The translations under genes and the position numbers were made by a program. The notes beneath the pieces are model-generated. The model ran no database searches. It worked only from the letters and a program-made list of their open reading frames with translations, and was not told where the DNA came from. Shown piece by piece: positions 31,078 through 39,213 of a DNA stretch of 64,000 bases. The number at the start of each line of letters is the position of its first letter. Within the stretch, counting starts at the first letter, position 1. Origin of the DNA: JANNNF01 sp963772935 (GTDB lineage Bacteria; Pseudomonadota; Alphaproteobacteria; Rhodobacterales; Rhodobacteraceae); contig CAVYZK010000009.1 in the NCBI GenBank assembly GCA_963772935.1, positions 186,001 through 250,000 on the forward strand, given 5' to 3'.

Positions 31078-31212
31078 ACTGGAAACGATCTGGTAAGATT
31101 TATCCTGCAGTCTGACATCGCGGTACAGGCGGGGACGCCGATGACCGCCGAAGGCGATGGCATCCTGACGCGGAACCTTTCGGTCAGCGCGTTGGGATGC
31201 TTGAACCCCTAA
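31075..31212 (+). CDS. Doubtful 45-residue ORF between two inverted repeat copies
   Basis: The ATG is the last codon-sized triplet of repeat copy B (GAAGAGGATG), which supplies an AGAGG just upstream, but too close for a normal ribosome site. The peptide has no hydrophobic segment or recognisable motif and ends just before copy C. It could be the core of a repeat-flanked element or chance. Treat as unproven. Confidence 0.2.
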   Translation: MTGNDLVRFILQSDIAVQAGTPMTAEGDGILTRNLSVSALGCLNP

Positions 31213-31215
31213 TTT

Positions 31216-31284
31216 CATCCTCTTCGCTAAAATATCCTCGGGGGGTGAATTGGTGCCTGCGCCAAGAGGGGGCAGACAGCCCCC
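31216..31284 (-). repeat. GTGGGATATTTT-type hairpin repeat (copy C)
   Basis: On the minus strand: hairpin GGGGGC / GCCCCC (31268-31273 with 31279-31284), then CCCCCCGAGGATATTTTAGC and GAAGAGGATG (31216-31245). It starts nine bases past the dddP stop on the same strand, so it is positioned as the dddP terminator. Confidence 0.7.
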
Positions 31285-31292
31285 CTTCTTCC

Positions 31293-32632
31293 TCAGCCAA
31301 GCAAGCGCGGATCAAAGGGATATTTCGTCAAATTCTCCACCCCCGTCTCGGTGATCAGCACCTGATCCTCCAGCTTGATCGAGAAATCGCCGCCCTCGGG
31401 GCTGACAAGTGCCTCGACGCATAGCGTCATACCGGGTTCCAGCGCCACATCGAACGCGCCTTCCACCCACCCGTCGGGGTAAGGCACGAAGGGCCATTCG
31501 TCGCACAGGCCCACGCCGTGCATCTTGCAGGAATACTTCTGCTTCCAGTAGCGCGCCTCAAGCTGATGCCCGTTATGCACCAGATCGCGGATCGTCACGC
31601 CCGGTTTCAGCATCGCCATGTTTTCGGCGATATGGTCCATTGCATGGCGCATTGCGCTGACCATAGGGGCGGGGGCGGGGCCGTCACCGATCCACCAGGT
31701 GCGGCTGATGTCGGTGCAGATGCCGTAGGCCCCGATAAGGTCGGTATCGAAAGCCAGGATTTCGTTATTCGAGATCAGACGTGGCCCGCATTCCTGAAAC
31801 CACGGGTTGGTGCGCGGGCCAGAGGCCAGCAGGCGCGTCTCGATCCATTCGCCCCCCCGCCGGATATTGCCCCGGTGCAATTCGGCCCAGACATCATCTT
31901 CGCTGACGCCGCCCAAGGGAATGGCGGTCCGCGCGAAATCCTCCATCCCGGCAATCGCCGCCTCGCAGGCGTGATGAGCGCATTTCATTGCCGCAATCTC
32001 ATCCGGGCCTTTGATCGCGCGGGTGCGTTCGGTCAGCTCCTCGCCCTTCCAGCACCTCGAACCCGCTGCGTTCCAGCGCCCGCAAGCCATTGATCATGAT
32101 CTTGTCCACCGCGAGGCGGCGGTTGGACCCTGCATGGGCGCGCATCACCTCGTCCACTTGCCCCGCAAAGGACGCTGCATCCTGCGCCACCGCATCACCG
32201 CAGACGTTGTAAAAGAATGAGGCCCCTGACCGCAGTTCCGCCACCAGTGGGTTGAACGTCACCAGAAACGGCGAGTTCTTGTATTCCCACACCACCATAT
32301 GCCCGTCGCGCACAGATCAGGCAGGCGCGGAACGGGTTGTGGCTGTTCCAAAGCTGCATGTTGGTGGTGTCGGTCGCATAGCGGATGTTCAGCGGGTCAA
32401 ACAGCAGGATGCCCCCCGTATCCCGCGCGTTCAACGCGGCGACCAGCCGCTTCCAGCGAAATTCGCGCATCCGGGCAAGGTCTGGCAGCGCCAGCCCCGC
32501 CGCCTGCCATTCGGCAAAGGCCAGTTGCGTCGGGCCGATTTCCACCCGGTCATTGTCATTTGGGGTGCCGTCGCCAAGGCTCGCCCCGCGCGTGGGGTCG
32601 ATCTTGCGGCGGTCTGCATAGGTTTGGGTCAT
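31293..32632 (-). CDS. dddP: DMSP lyase DddP-like, M24 metallopeptidase fold, two frameshifts
   Basis: Predicted to cleave dimethylsulfoniopropionate to dimethyl sulfide and acrylate in the cytoplasm. The N-terminal 'RGASLGDGTPNDNDRVEIG' (about 14-32) is, from memory, distinctive of roseobacter DddP and not of Xaa-Pro peptidases. The metal-site set is present with the spacing of characterised DddP: D295, D297 and D307 in 'FDTDLIGAYGICTD', H371 in 'HGVGLCDEW', E406 in 'CVEAL', E421 in 'KLEDQ'. Two +1 shifts, near 32305-32312 and in GGG at 32044-32046, break it into three frames. Corrected length 445 residues. The shifts look like errors, not decay, since all catalytic residues survive. A general M24 peptidase is the alternative. 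Confidence 0.82.
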
Positions 32633-32753
32633 CGCGGCCTCCCGAAGTTGGGGCCAGCCTGTGGCGGGCGGGGTGCAGGGTCTTGCGCGCCTGCGACGGC
32701 CCGATGTCGGAAATGACAGGGCAGGGTGCGGATGCGCGCGGTAGGCGTGGGGC

Positions 32754-33545
32754 ATGACCGAGATCGCGCAAACCCATTTGCCCTTTGCCCCCTGGGCCGA
32801 CCCGCGCACCCGCCGCCTGCCGGGCATCGTGCCGCTGGATATGGCCGACTGGTTGCAGGTCGATGATGCCTACGCCGCACAAATGGCCGAGCGCGACCGC
32901 TTGATCCGCGATTGCCCGGAGCTTGTGCATGGCATGACCGATCAGGCGCAGGAGGCTGCGGTCGAGGTCTATGACCTTATCCTGCCGCGCCTGCCTGCCC
33001 TTGGGTTTCGGATGGATGGGGATCAGGCCACCCGCCCCGATGGCGTTACCGTGCCCCTGAACCGGGATCAGCCTCTGCTGACTTTGGGGCGGCTGATCCA
33101 GGAAGATATCTGCCTGATGCAGCCCGATGGCGCGGGGGAACACCTGCTGTCCGGCGCGATCCTGTGTTTTCCGGCGGGCTGGACCTTGGCGGAAAAGCTG
33201 GGCCGCGCGATGATGCGCATTCACTTGCCTGTGGACAAATACACCGAGGATGTAGGCCGCCGCGTGCAGCGGATGCTGGACCTTGTCCGGGTCGATCAAC
33301 CTCTGTGGCGGGCCAATGCGCATCATTCCCGCGCCGCCCTGTTCAACCCGCTGCGCGAGGATGCGGCCAAGGACATGGCCGAACACGCCATGCCTTACAT
33401 CCGGTCGGAACGACAATCGCTGATCCGTTTACCGCAGAGCCGCGCGGTGGTGTTTTCCATTCACACCTATCTGGTGCGGCTGGAGAATCTGACGCCCGAC
33501 CAACGCGCGCAACTGCAAGAGCACCCGATTCACCGCGCGCAATAG
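32754..33545 (+). CDS. DUF3445 haem-dependent oxidative N-demethylase-like protein
   Basis: 263 residues. The sequence 'LQEDICLMQPDGAGEHLLSGAILCFPAGWTLAEKLGRAM' (about 115-152), 'IHLPVDKYTEDVGRRVQRMLD' and 'RSERQSLIRLPQSRAVVFSIHTYLV' (about 222-246) are DUF3445 hallmarks. The family includes a fungal haem oxidative demethylase and a subunit of bacterial dimethylamine monooxygenase. Other dmm genes are absent here, so the substrate is open. It is divergent from dddP with 121 bases between starts, suggesting shared control of methylated-osmolyte metabolism (inference). Confidence 0.8.
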   Translation: MTEIAQTHLPFAPWADPRTRRLPGIVPLDMADWLQVDDAYAAQMAERDRLIRDCPELVHGMTDQAQEAAVEVYDLILPRLPALGFRMDGDQATRPDGVTVPLNRDQPLLTLGRLIQEDICLMQPDGAGEHLLSGAILCFPAGWTLAEKLGRAMMRIHLPVDKYTEDVGRRVQRMLDLVRVDQPLWRANAHHSRAALFNPLREDAAKDMAEHAMPYIRSERQSLIRLPQSRAVVFSIHTYLVRLENLTPDQRAQLQEHPIHRAQ

Positions 33546-33698
33546 GGCTCAAGACCGCCTTCTTTGACCGTCGGCAGTATCAGAAAAAAATCATGCGGCG
33601 GTGTGGCCCAGATGGAACCGCACGCCACACCAGTGAGTTTCACACAAAGTGGCCGATACCTTTTGCCACGGCACAGTTGCCCGCCGCAAAGGAACCCA

Positions 33699-34199
33699 AT
33701 GTCAGTGCTCGATGTGATCCAAAGCGAATTCTCCTCAACATTTGAGGCCAACCCACCCGAGATCGTGGCCGTCCGCCTGATCGCGTCCATCGTTTTGGGC
33801 GGCATCATCGGGGTGGAGCGTGAGGTGAATGCGGAGGGTGCGGGCCTGCGGACCCACATTCTGGTATCGCTGGCGTCGTGCCTGTTTGCGCTGATCGTGT
33901 TTGAACTTTTGGCCGACCACGGTGGCACAAACAGCGATCCGCTGCGCCTGATCGAGGCTGTCACCTCGGGCGTTGCGTTCCTTGCTGCGGGGTCAATCAT
34001 CACATCGGGTGGCCGTGTCAAAGGGCTGACCACCGGGGCAGGCATGTGGATGGCAGGGGCTGTCGGCTTGGCCTGCGGGATTGGTAACATCCCCTTGGCC
34101 GCTTTGGCCGCGTTTCTGGGGCTGATCGTGCTTTGGGTGTTTCAGCGCGCCTCGCGCCGGCTGAACAACATCGGCAAGGATCAGGACGTGACACCGTAG
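33699..34199 (+). CDS. MgtC/SapB family membrane protein
   Basis: 166 residues with about four transmembrane helices. Hallmarks are 'RLIASIVLGGIIGVEREV' (about 26-43), 'GLRTHILVSLASCLFALI' and 'VAFLAAGSIITSGGRVKGLTTGAGMWMAGAVGLACG' (about 93-128). AAAGGA seven bases before the ATG supports the start. MgtC-type proteins modulate magnesium or ATP-synthase-linked homeostasis; members lacking the C-terminal soluble domain, like this one, are of unknown role. Its stop codon lies in the GTAGG that begins a REP-like palindrome. Confidence 0.87.
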   Translation: MSVLDVIQSEFSSTFEANPPEIVAVRLIASIVLGGIIGVEREVNAEGAGLRTHILVSLASCLFALIVFELLADHGGTNSDPLRLIEAVTSGVAFLAAGSIITSGGRVKGLTTGAGMWMAGAVGLACGIGNIPLAALAAFLGLIVLWVFQRASRRLNNIGKDQDVTP

Positions 34200-34219
34200 G
34201 ATGGGCAATTTGCCCATCC
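34196..34219. repeat. REP-like palindrome (GTAGGATGGGC family)
   Basis: A 24-base unit with GATGGGC / GCCCATC arms (34200-34206 with 34212-34218) around AATTT, preceded by GTAG. It is nearly identical to the unit at 88-111. The TAG stop of mgtC is part of the repeat. Confidence 0.8.
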
Positions 34220-34231
34220 CAATGGTTATCC

Positions 34232-35239
34232 TTACAGCAGAGCGGTAAACTGCCCCGACAATCCGATTTGCGTCAAAGCCAGAACCGTGCAGGTAATTGC
34301 CATAATCCGGCCCGACACATTGGCATTTCCGCCGCGCAGCAGACTGTAAGTCAGCATCGCCGCGCCGACGGGCAAGGCAACGACGATCAGCGTTGCATCC
34401 ATCGAATGGGCGGCAAGCCGCAGCGCGTTGGATGCAGGCACCGGCTGTTCAACCGGCGGATACAGGGCCGCACGCACCCGCGCGATCACCGCATCATTGG
34501 TGGATGGCAAATCAGGGCGGTCATTGGCGATTTCTTCGGCCACGGCCACCTCTGCCACCACGACCGGGCGGGTTGCCCGCAGTTTGCGCACCAAGGCGCG
34601 TTCGAAGCGGTCTGGGGCAACGACAGTGTTGGTGCGGTCGGCAGGCTGACGGCGGGTTGCCCCAAACCGTCGCCCTGACATCGGCAAGGCCATCACAGGG
34701 GCTGCCTCCTGCAGGGGGGCATCAACCGGGGCGTCGCTGTCAGACCCGGCTTTCAGCGTCAGCATCGGCACCAATTCGGCAATCTGTACGATTGTTCCTT
34801 CGGTAGGCTCTGCGACGGTGTCGGCATTGGCCAATGCCTCGTTCAGCGCATCAATTTCGTCGGCACCGATCGCGCCGGGCAGGGTGTGCCATTGCTGCTG
34901 ATCAGGGCCATAGCGCAGATCAAGCCGGTCAATGATCATCCGGCAGGCGGCCTCGGTCAGGATCGGCAGAGTGCCGTCGTGAAACCCGTCCGCAGGCCCG
35001 ACCGCCAGGGTCAGGCAGGCGGCAATCTTTTGCGCGGGTTGCTGGCTGTAGGCCAGGATGAACCGGCAGCCATCGGCCTCGAACATCACGATGTCATCGT
35101 GATCCCAGTTCACGTCGCATCGCCCGGCACTGGCTTGCTCCAGTGCCGTCTCCAGCTCTGTCACCAGACCTGCAAAGTTCATTCGGGGGGGGGTACAAAA
35201 CAACAACTGAACAATCGTACTGTGGTTGATTTGCGCCAT
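34232..35239 (-). CDS. Hypothetical membrane-anchored protein
   Basis: 335 residues; AAGGAG seven bases before the ATG at 35239 supports this start. The N-terminal 110 residues look globular ('VNWDHDDIVMFEADGCRFILAY'), followed by a long Ala/Pro/Arg-rich, probably disordered linker (about 140-270) and two C-terminal transmembrane helices ('ATLIVVALPVGAAMLTYSLL' and 'IMAITCTVLALTQIGLSG'). A C9 tract on the coding strand near codon 17 is a place where an indel could hide. I do not recognise the family. Tail-anchored by its topology (inference). Confidence 0.72.
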   Translation of the reverse strand: MAQINHSTIVQLLFCTPPRMNFAGLVTELETALEQASAGRCDVNWDHDDIVMFEADGCRFILAYSQQPAQKIAACLTLAVGPADGFHDGTLPILTEAACRMIIDRLDLRYGPDQQQWHTLPGAIGADEIDALNEALANADTVAEPTEGTIVQIAELVPMLTLKAGSDSDAPVDAPLQEAAPVMALPMSGRRFGATRRQPADRTNTVVAPDRFERALVRKLRATRPVVVAEVAVAEEIANDRPDLPSTNDAVIARVRAALYPPVEQPVPASNALRLAAHSMDATLIVVALPVGAAMLTYSLLRGGNANVSGRIMAITCTVLALTQIGLSGQFTALL

Positions 35240-35386
35240 GGGGCAACTCCTTCAGGTCGATAAACCTCAAGTTGCGCCGGCTTTGTGCCCGCGATGCGAT
35301 GAGTTTGTGTTAAATGCAAGGTATTGATGCCAGCCGATGCCCTATTCCTGACAAAAAGCCAGATTGTTGCCGGAATCTTAGAAACG

Positions 35387-35405
35387 ACCTGTCGAATAGA
35401 CAGGT
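35387..35405. promoter_or_regulatory. Inverted repeat ACCTGTC-N5-GACAGGT, lux-box-like
   Basis: Perfect seven-base arms around GAATA, in the 240-base gap between the membrane-protein gene start and the glnA terminator. The outer ACCTGT/ACAGGT resembles a LuxR-type box, but the spacing is one base short of the usual 20-base box. No LuxR or LuxI gene is in the window. It may be only a small hairpin. Confidence 0.3.
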
Positions 35406-35433
35406 TGGTTGGCCCAACTCGTCCGCAATGCGA

Positions 35434-35458
35434 AAGGGCGCGCCACTGGCGCGCCCTT
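35434..35458 (-). terminator. Terminator after glnA
   Basis: Perfect 11-base inverted repeat AAGGGCGCGCC / GGCGCGCCCTT with loop ACT, 22 bases beyond the glnA stop, followed on the minus strand by a short T run. Confidence 0.75.
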
Positions 35459-35480
35459 CATCCCTGCAATCACCGGGTGA

Positions 35481-36893
35481 TCAGCAGGAGTAGTACATCT
35501 GGTATTCCACCGGGTGCGGAGTATGCTCAAAGTTGTACACTTCCTGCCACTTCAGCGCGATGTAGCCTTCCAGCTGGTCCTTGGTGAACACGCCACCGGA
35601 CAGCAGGAATTCGTGGTTCTTCTCCAACTCCTCCAGCGCCTCACGCAAGGAACCGCAGACGGTCGGGATTTCTGCCAGTTCTTCGGGCGGCAGATCGTAC
35701 AGGTCTTTGTCAGACGCCGGACCCGGGTCGATCTTGTTCTTGATCCCGTCAAGGCCAGCCATCAGCAGGGCGGCAAAAGCCAGATAGGGGTTCGCCGACG
35801 GATCGGGGAAACGGGCCTCGACACGCTTGGCTTTCGGCGATTCCGTCCACGGAATACGAACCGCACCCGAGCGGTTGCGGGCCGAATAGGCCAGCAGAAC
35901 CGGTGCTTCAAAGCCCGGGATCAGGCGTTTGTAGCTGTTGGTCGACGGGTTGGTGATCGCGTTCAGCGCCTTGGCATGCTTGATGATGCCGCCGATGAAC
36001 CACAGAGCCTCTTGCGACAGATCCGCATACTTGTCGCCCGCAAACAGCGGCTTGCCGCCCTTCCAGATCGACATGTTGACGTGCATCCCCGACCCGTTGT
36101 CGCCCTTCATGGGCTTGGGCATGAAGGTCACGGTCTTGCCATAGGCGTGGGCCACGTTGTGGATCACATATTTGTATTTCTGGATGTTGTCGGCCTGTTC
36201 GACCAGCCCGCCGAACACCATGCCCAGCTCGTGCTGGCAGGTGGCGACTTCGTGGTGATGCTTGTCAACCTTGATCCCGATGCGCTTCATCGTGGACAGC
36301 ATCTCGCCGCGCAGATCATGGGCTTCGTCCACCGGGTTGACCGGGAAGTAGCCGCCCTTGTGCGCTGCGATATGGCCGTGGTTGCCACCTTCCTGCACCG
36401 TGTCGGTGTTCCAGGCTGCGGCTTCGGCGTCGATCTGGTAGGCCACTTTCTGCGGCGTCACCGAATAGCGCACGTCGTCGAAGATGAAGAATTCAGCCTC
36501 GGGGCCGCAGTAGAACGCGTCGCCCACGCCCGACGATTTCAGGTAGGCTTCGGCCTTCAGCGCGGTCTGGCGCGGGCAGCGGCTGTAGGCCTCGCCGGTG
36601 TCAGGTTCGACCACGTTGCAATGCACGCACAGCGTTTTCTCGGCATAGAAGGGGTCCATGTAGACCGAGGTCGCATCCGGCATCAGTTTCATGTCGGACT
36701 GGTCAATCGACTTCCAGCCGGCAATCGACGATCCGTCGAACATGAAGCCTTCTTCGAAGAAGTCTTCGTCCACCAGATCGGCAATCAGCGTGACGTGCTG
36801 CAATTTGCCTTTGGGGTCGGTGAAGCGGATATCGACATACTCGATCTCCTCATCCTTAATCAGTTTCAGAGCTTTGGATACTGCGCTCATCAT
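35481..36893 (-). CDS. glnA: Glutamine synthetase, type I
   Basis: Assimilates ammonium into glutamine; 470 residues from the ATG at 36893, which has AAAGGAC upstream. Motifs include 'FMFDGSSIAGWKSI' (about 50-63), 'EAEFFIFDDVRY' (metal-binding Glu, about 130), 'HHHEVATCQHELGM', and 'NRSGAVRIPWTESPKAKRVEARFPDPSANPYLAFAALLMAGL'. The adenylylation tyrosine is in 'DKDLYDLPPEE' (about 397), the target of GlnE, whose gene is also in this window. It follows glnB in an operon, 74 bases apart. Confidence 0.97.
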   Translation of the reverse strand: MMSAVSKALKLIKDEEIEYVDIRFTDPKGKLQHVTLIADLVDEDFFEEGFMFDGSSIAGWKSIDQSDMKLMPDATSVYMDPFYAEKTLCVHCNVVEPDTGEAYSRCPRQTALKAEAYLKSSGVGDAFYCGPEAEFFIFDDVRYSVTPQKVAYQIDAEAAAWNTDTVQEGGNHGHIAAHKGGYFPVNPVDEAHDLRGEMLSTMKRIGIKVDKHHHEVATCQHELGMVFGGLVEQADNIQKYKYVIHNVAHAYGKTVTFMPKPMKGDNGSGMHVNMSIWKGGKPLFAGDKYADLSQEALWFIGGIIKHAKALNAITNPSTNSYKRLIPGFEAPVLLAYSARNRSGAVRIPWTESPKAKRVEARFPDPSANPYLAFAALLMAGLDGIKNKIDPGPASDKDLYDLPPEELAEIPTVCGSLREALEELEKNHEFLLSGGVFTKDQLEGYIALKWQEVYNFEHTPHPVEYQMYYSC

Positions 36894-36967
36894 GCTGTCC
36901 TTTTCTTTAGGGTTTTTGCTTGTTTTCTTGGCCATGGTCACACCGCCATCTTGAAGGGGCCGCTAGC

Positions 36968-37306
36968 TTAAACTGCGTCGTCGCCAGTCTCGCCCGTGCG
37001 GATGCGGATCGCCTGTTCGACGGAGGATACGAAAATCTTGCCGTCACCGATCTTGTCAGTCCGGGCCGCTGCCACAATGGCGGCCACGGCGGCATCGACC
37101 ATATCATCGGTCAGCACGACCTCGATCTTCACCTTTGGCAAGAAATCCACGACATATTCGGCACCACGATACAGTTCCGTATGCCCCTTCTGGCGACCAA
37201 AGCCCTTCACTTCCGTCACGGAAAGGCCCTGAATCCCGGCTTCCTGCAGGGCTTCCTTCACCTCATCCAGCTTGAACGGCTTGATGATCGCCTCGATCTT
37301 CTTCAT
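36968..37306 (-). CDS. glnB: Nitrogen regulatory protein P-II
   Basis: 112 residues, the exact PII size. It begins MKKIEAIIKPFKLDEVKEAL. The T-loop has the uridylylation tyrosine Y51 in 'GAEYVVDFLP', and the B-loop signature 'TDKIGDGKIFV' binds ATP and 2-oxoglutarate. It integrates carbon and nitrogen status and controls GlnE/GlnD/NtrB. It is first gene of glnB-glnA and divergent from nnrD. Confidence 0.97.
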   Translation of the reverse strand: MKKIEAIIKPFKLDEVKEALQEAGIQGLSVTEVKGFGRQKGHTELYRGAEYVVDFLPKVKIEVVLTDDMVDAAVAAIVAAARTDKIGDGKIFVSSVEQAIRIRTGETGDDAV

Positions 37307-37478
37307 GGGGCCTGCTCCGCGAAATACAATTCCTTTGCTGTTCGACCACTTCTTATTCGGTTGGACAATCGGCTAGGGTCGGTTGAGGCTTTCGGGCGGC
37401 GGGGGATTCCGATGGGTGCGATGAAAATTTAGGCAAAGCGCTGATGATGTGTGCGTTTTGTGAAAACTGGATGAAAAG

Positions 37479-39209
37479 ATGACTGAACTGCTGACCGCCG
37501 CCCAGATGCGCGCCCTTGAGGCCGCAGCGATTGCCTCTGGTGAAGTGACCGGACTGGAGCTGATGGAGCGCGCCGGGAAGGGCGTGGTTGAGGCGATCTT
37601 TGAAGAATGGCCGGAATTGGCGACGAGGGCGCACCGGGCCGTGGTGCTGTGCGGACCGGGCGGCAATGGAGGCGACGGGTTTGTGGTAGCCTGGCTGTTG
37701 CGGGACGCGGGATGGGCGGTGGAGGTGTTCCTCTACGGCGACCCGGAACGGATGCCGCCGGACGCGCGGGTGAATTATGAGCGATGGTTGGAGATGGGGG
37801 AGGTGAGAGAGTGGCCTGCGTCGGGTGATGAGCCACGTCGACCCCATGATCCCTGGGCTTCAGACCTGATTATAGACGCGATCTTCGGCACAGGCCTGAC
37901 GCGACCCATTCCGTTCACAGAGCCAAATATCGGAACCATGTTGCCTGAGGGGGACCTGCGCGACGAACGGGGGCGACCGAGGATTGTCGCGGTAGATGTG
38001 CCAAGCGGATTGTGCGCCGATAGTGGGAGCGTGCTTGCCGACAGCGACGCGTTGTGGGCGGACCTCACAGTTACATTTCACACGGCGAAGGTTGGACATT
38101 TTCTTGGTGAAGGCGAAGCACAGTCGGGCAAGATCAACGTTGTTTCGATCGGGCTTGAGCTGGCACGCATTCCTTCACCTTTGGTCCGTTTGGGCCAACT
38201 CTTTGTTCAGAACTTTCGGCCAGTTGAGTTGGTGAATGCGCCCGTTGCTGACTGGATCGACAAGTTCGACGCTTTTGGTCGCCAGACACACAAATTCTCC
38301 CACGGCCACGCCCTCATCCTCTCTGGTGGCGTGGGCCATGGCGGCGCGGCGCGCCTCGCCGCGCGGGGCAGCTTGCGGATCGGGGCAGGGCTGGTGACAA
38401 TCGGCTGCCCCCCTTCGGCGCTGATCGAAAACGCCGCCCACCTGAACGCAATCATGCTGAAACGCGTGCCGGATGCCGATGCCTTGGCCGAGGTTCTGGC
38501 GGATGCCCGCATCACCGCCCTCTGCCTTGGGCCGGGCATGGGCACTGGCCCGCGCGAGGCCGCCTTGCTGGCAGTGGCTTTGGGACTTCCTCTCGTCCCG
38601 GGCCTGACCCGGGACCTTGATCAATCGGATGCCACGACCAGACCAGAAGGCGCTTCCCAAGCTGATCGAGACCCCAGGGCAAACCCGGCGCAATTTCCCG
38701 CCAAGCGCCCCACCGTTCTGGACGCCGACGCCCTGACCCTGCTTGCCCAAAACCCCGCGCTTTTCGCGGCTTTGCACAAGGATTGCATCCTCACCCCCCA
38801 TGCCGGTGAATTCGCCCGCCTGTTCCCCGATATCGCCGCCAGACTGGCCGAACCCGCCACCCGTGGCCCCGCCTATTCCAAGGTCGATGCCACCCGCGAC
38901 GCCGCCAAACGCGCTGCTTGCGTGGTGCTGTTCAAAGGCCCGGACACCGTGATCGCCGACCCCTCAGGCCGTTGCTCCATCAACTCCGCCCATTATGACC
39001 GAGCCGCCCCGTGGCTCGCCACCGCAGGTTCAGGCGATGTGCTGTCGGGGTTCATCACCGGGCTTTTGGCGCGCGGCTTCGCACCCTTTGACGCCGCCTG
39101 CACCGCCGCCTGGCTGCACGTCGAATGTGCGCGCAGCTTTGGCCCCGGCCTTATCGCCGAAGACCTGCCCGAGGAATTGCCGAAAGTATTCCGGGGTTTA
39201 GGCCTGTAA
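37479..39209 (+). CDS. nnrD: Bifunctional NAD(P)H-hydrate repair enzyme (epimerase + ADP-dependent dehydratase)
   Basis: 576 residues. The N-terminal YjeF epimerase domain has 'VVLCGPGGNGGDGFVVAWLL' (about 50-69) and 'DLIIDAIFGTGLTRPI'. The C-terminal ribokinase-like dehydratase has 'SHGHALILSGGVGHGGAARLAARGSLRIGAGLVTIG', 'LCLGPGMGT' and 'PWLATAGSGDVLSGFITGLLARG'. It repairs hydrated NADH and NADPH. Between 'ALLAVALGLP' and 'KRPTVLDADALTLL' there is an extra segment of roughly 38 residues, rich in Asp/Arg/Pro, that carries a palindromic repeat at DNA level and keeps the frame. No ribosome site is evident. Confidence 0.94.
   Translation: MTELLTAAQMRALEAAAIASGEVTGLELMERAGKGVVEAIFEEWPELATRAHRAVVLCGPGGNGGDGFVVAWLLRDAGWAVEVFLYGDPERMPPDARVNYERWLEMGEVREWPASGDEPRRPHDPWASDLIIDAIFGTGLTRPIPFTEPNIGTMLPEGDLRDERGRPRIVAVDVPSGLCADSGSVLADSDALWADLTVTFHTAKVGHFLGEGEAQSGKINVVSIGLELARIPSPLVRLGQLFVQNFRPVELVNAPVADWIDKFDAFGRQTHKFSHGHALILSGGVGHGGAARLAARGSLRIGAGLVTIGCPPSALIENAAHLNAIMLKRVPDADALAEVLADARITALCLGPGMGTGPREAALLAVALGLPLVPGLTRDLDQSDATTRPEGASQADRDPRANPAQFPAKRPTVLDADALTLLAQNPALFAALHKDCILTPHAGEFARLFPDIAARLAEPATRGPAYSKVDATRDAAKRAACVVLFKGPDTVIADPSGRCSINSAHYDRAAPWLATAGSGDVLSGFITGLLARGFAPFDAACTAAWLHVECARSFGPGLIAEDLPEELPKVFRGLGL
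38590..38700. repeat. In-frame palindromic element inside nnrD
   Basis: Contains GTCCCGGG-CCTGA-CCCGGGAC (38595-38615), an eight-base perfect inverted repeat, and a related AGGGCAAACCCGG near its right end. It encodes roughly 37 residues ('VPGLTRDLDQSDATTRPEG' and onward) not expected in the YjeF C-terminal domain. The flanking beta-strands read through continuously. It resembles coding palindromic elements such as Rickettsia RPEs in behaviour. Confidence 0.65.
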
Positions 39210-39213
39210 GGGT

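Noticed and set aside
28713..31115. An 800-codon plus-strand open frame over the secreted-protein genes and purB
   Set aside because: Covers three minus-strand genes with signal peptides or purB signatures. It has no start signal or homology of its own.
31293..32632. Three separate small peptidase genes
   Set aside because: The pieces are consecutive parts of one 445-residue protein with complete metal-site residues and correct spacing.
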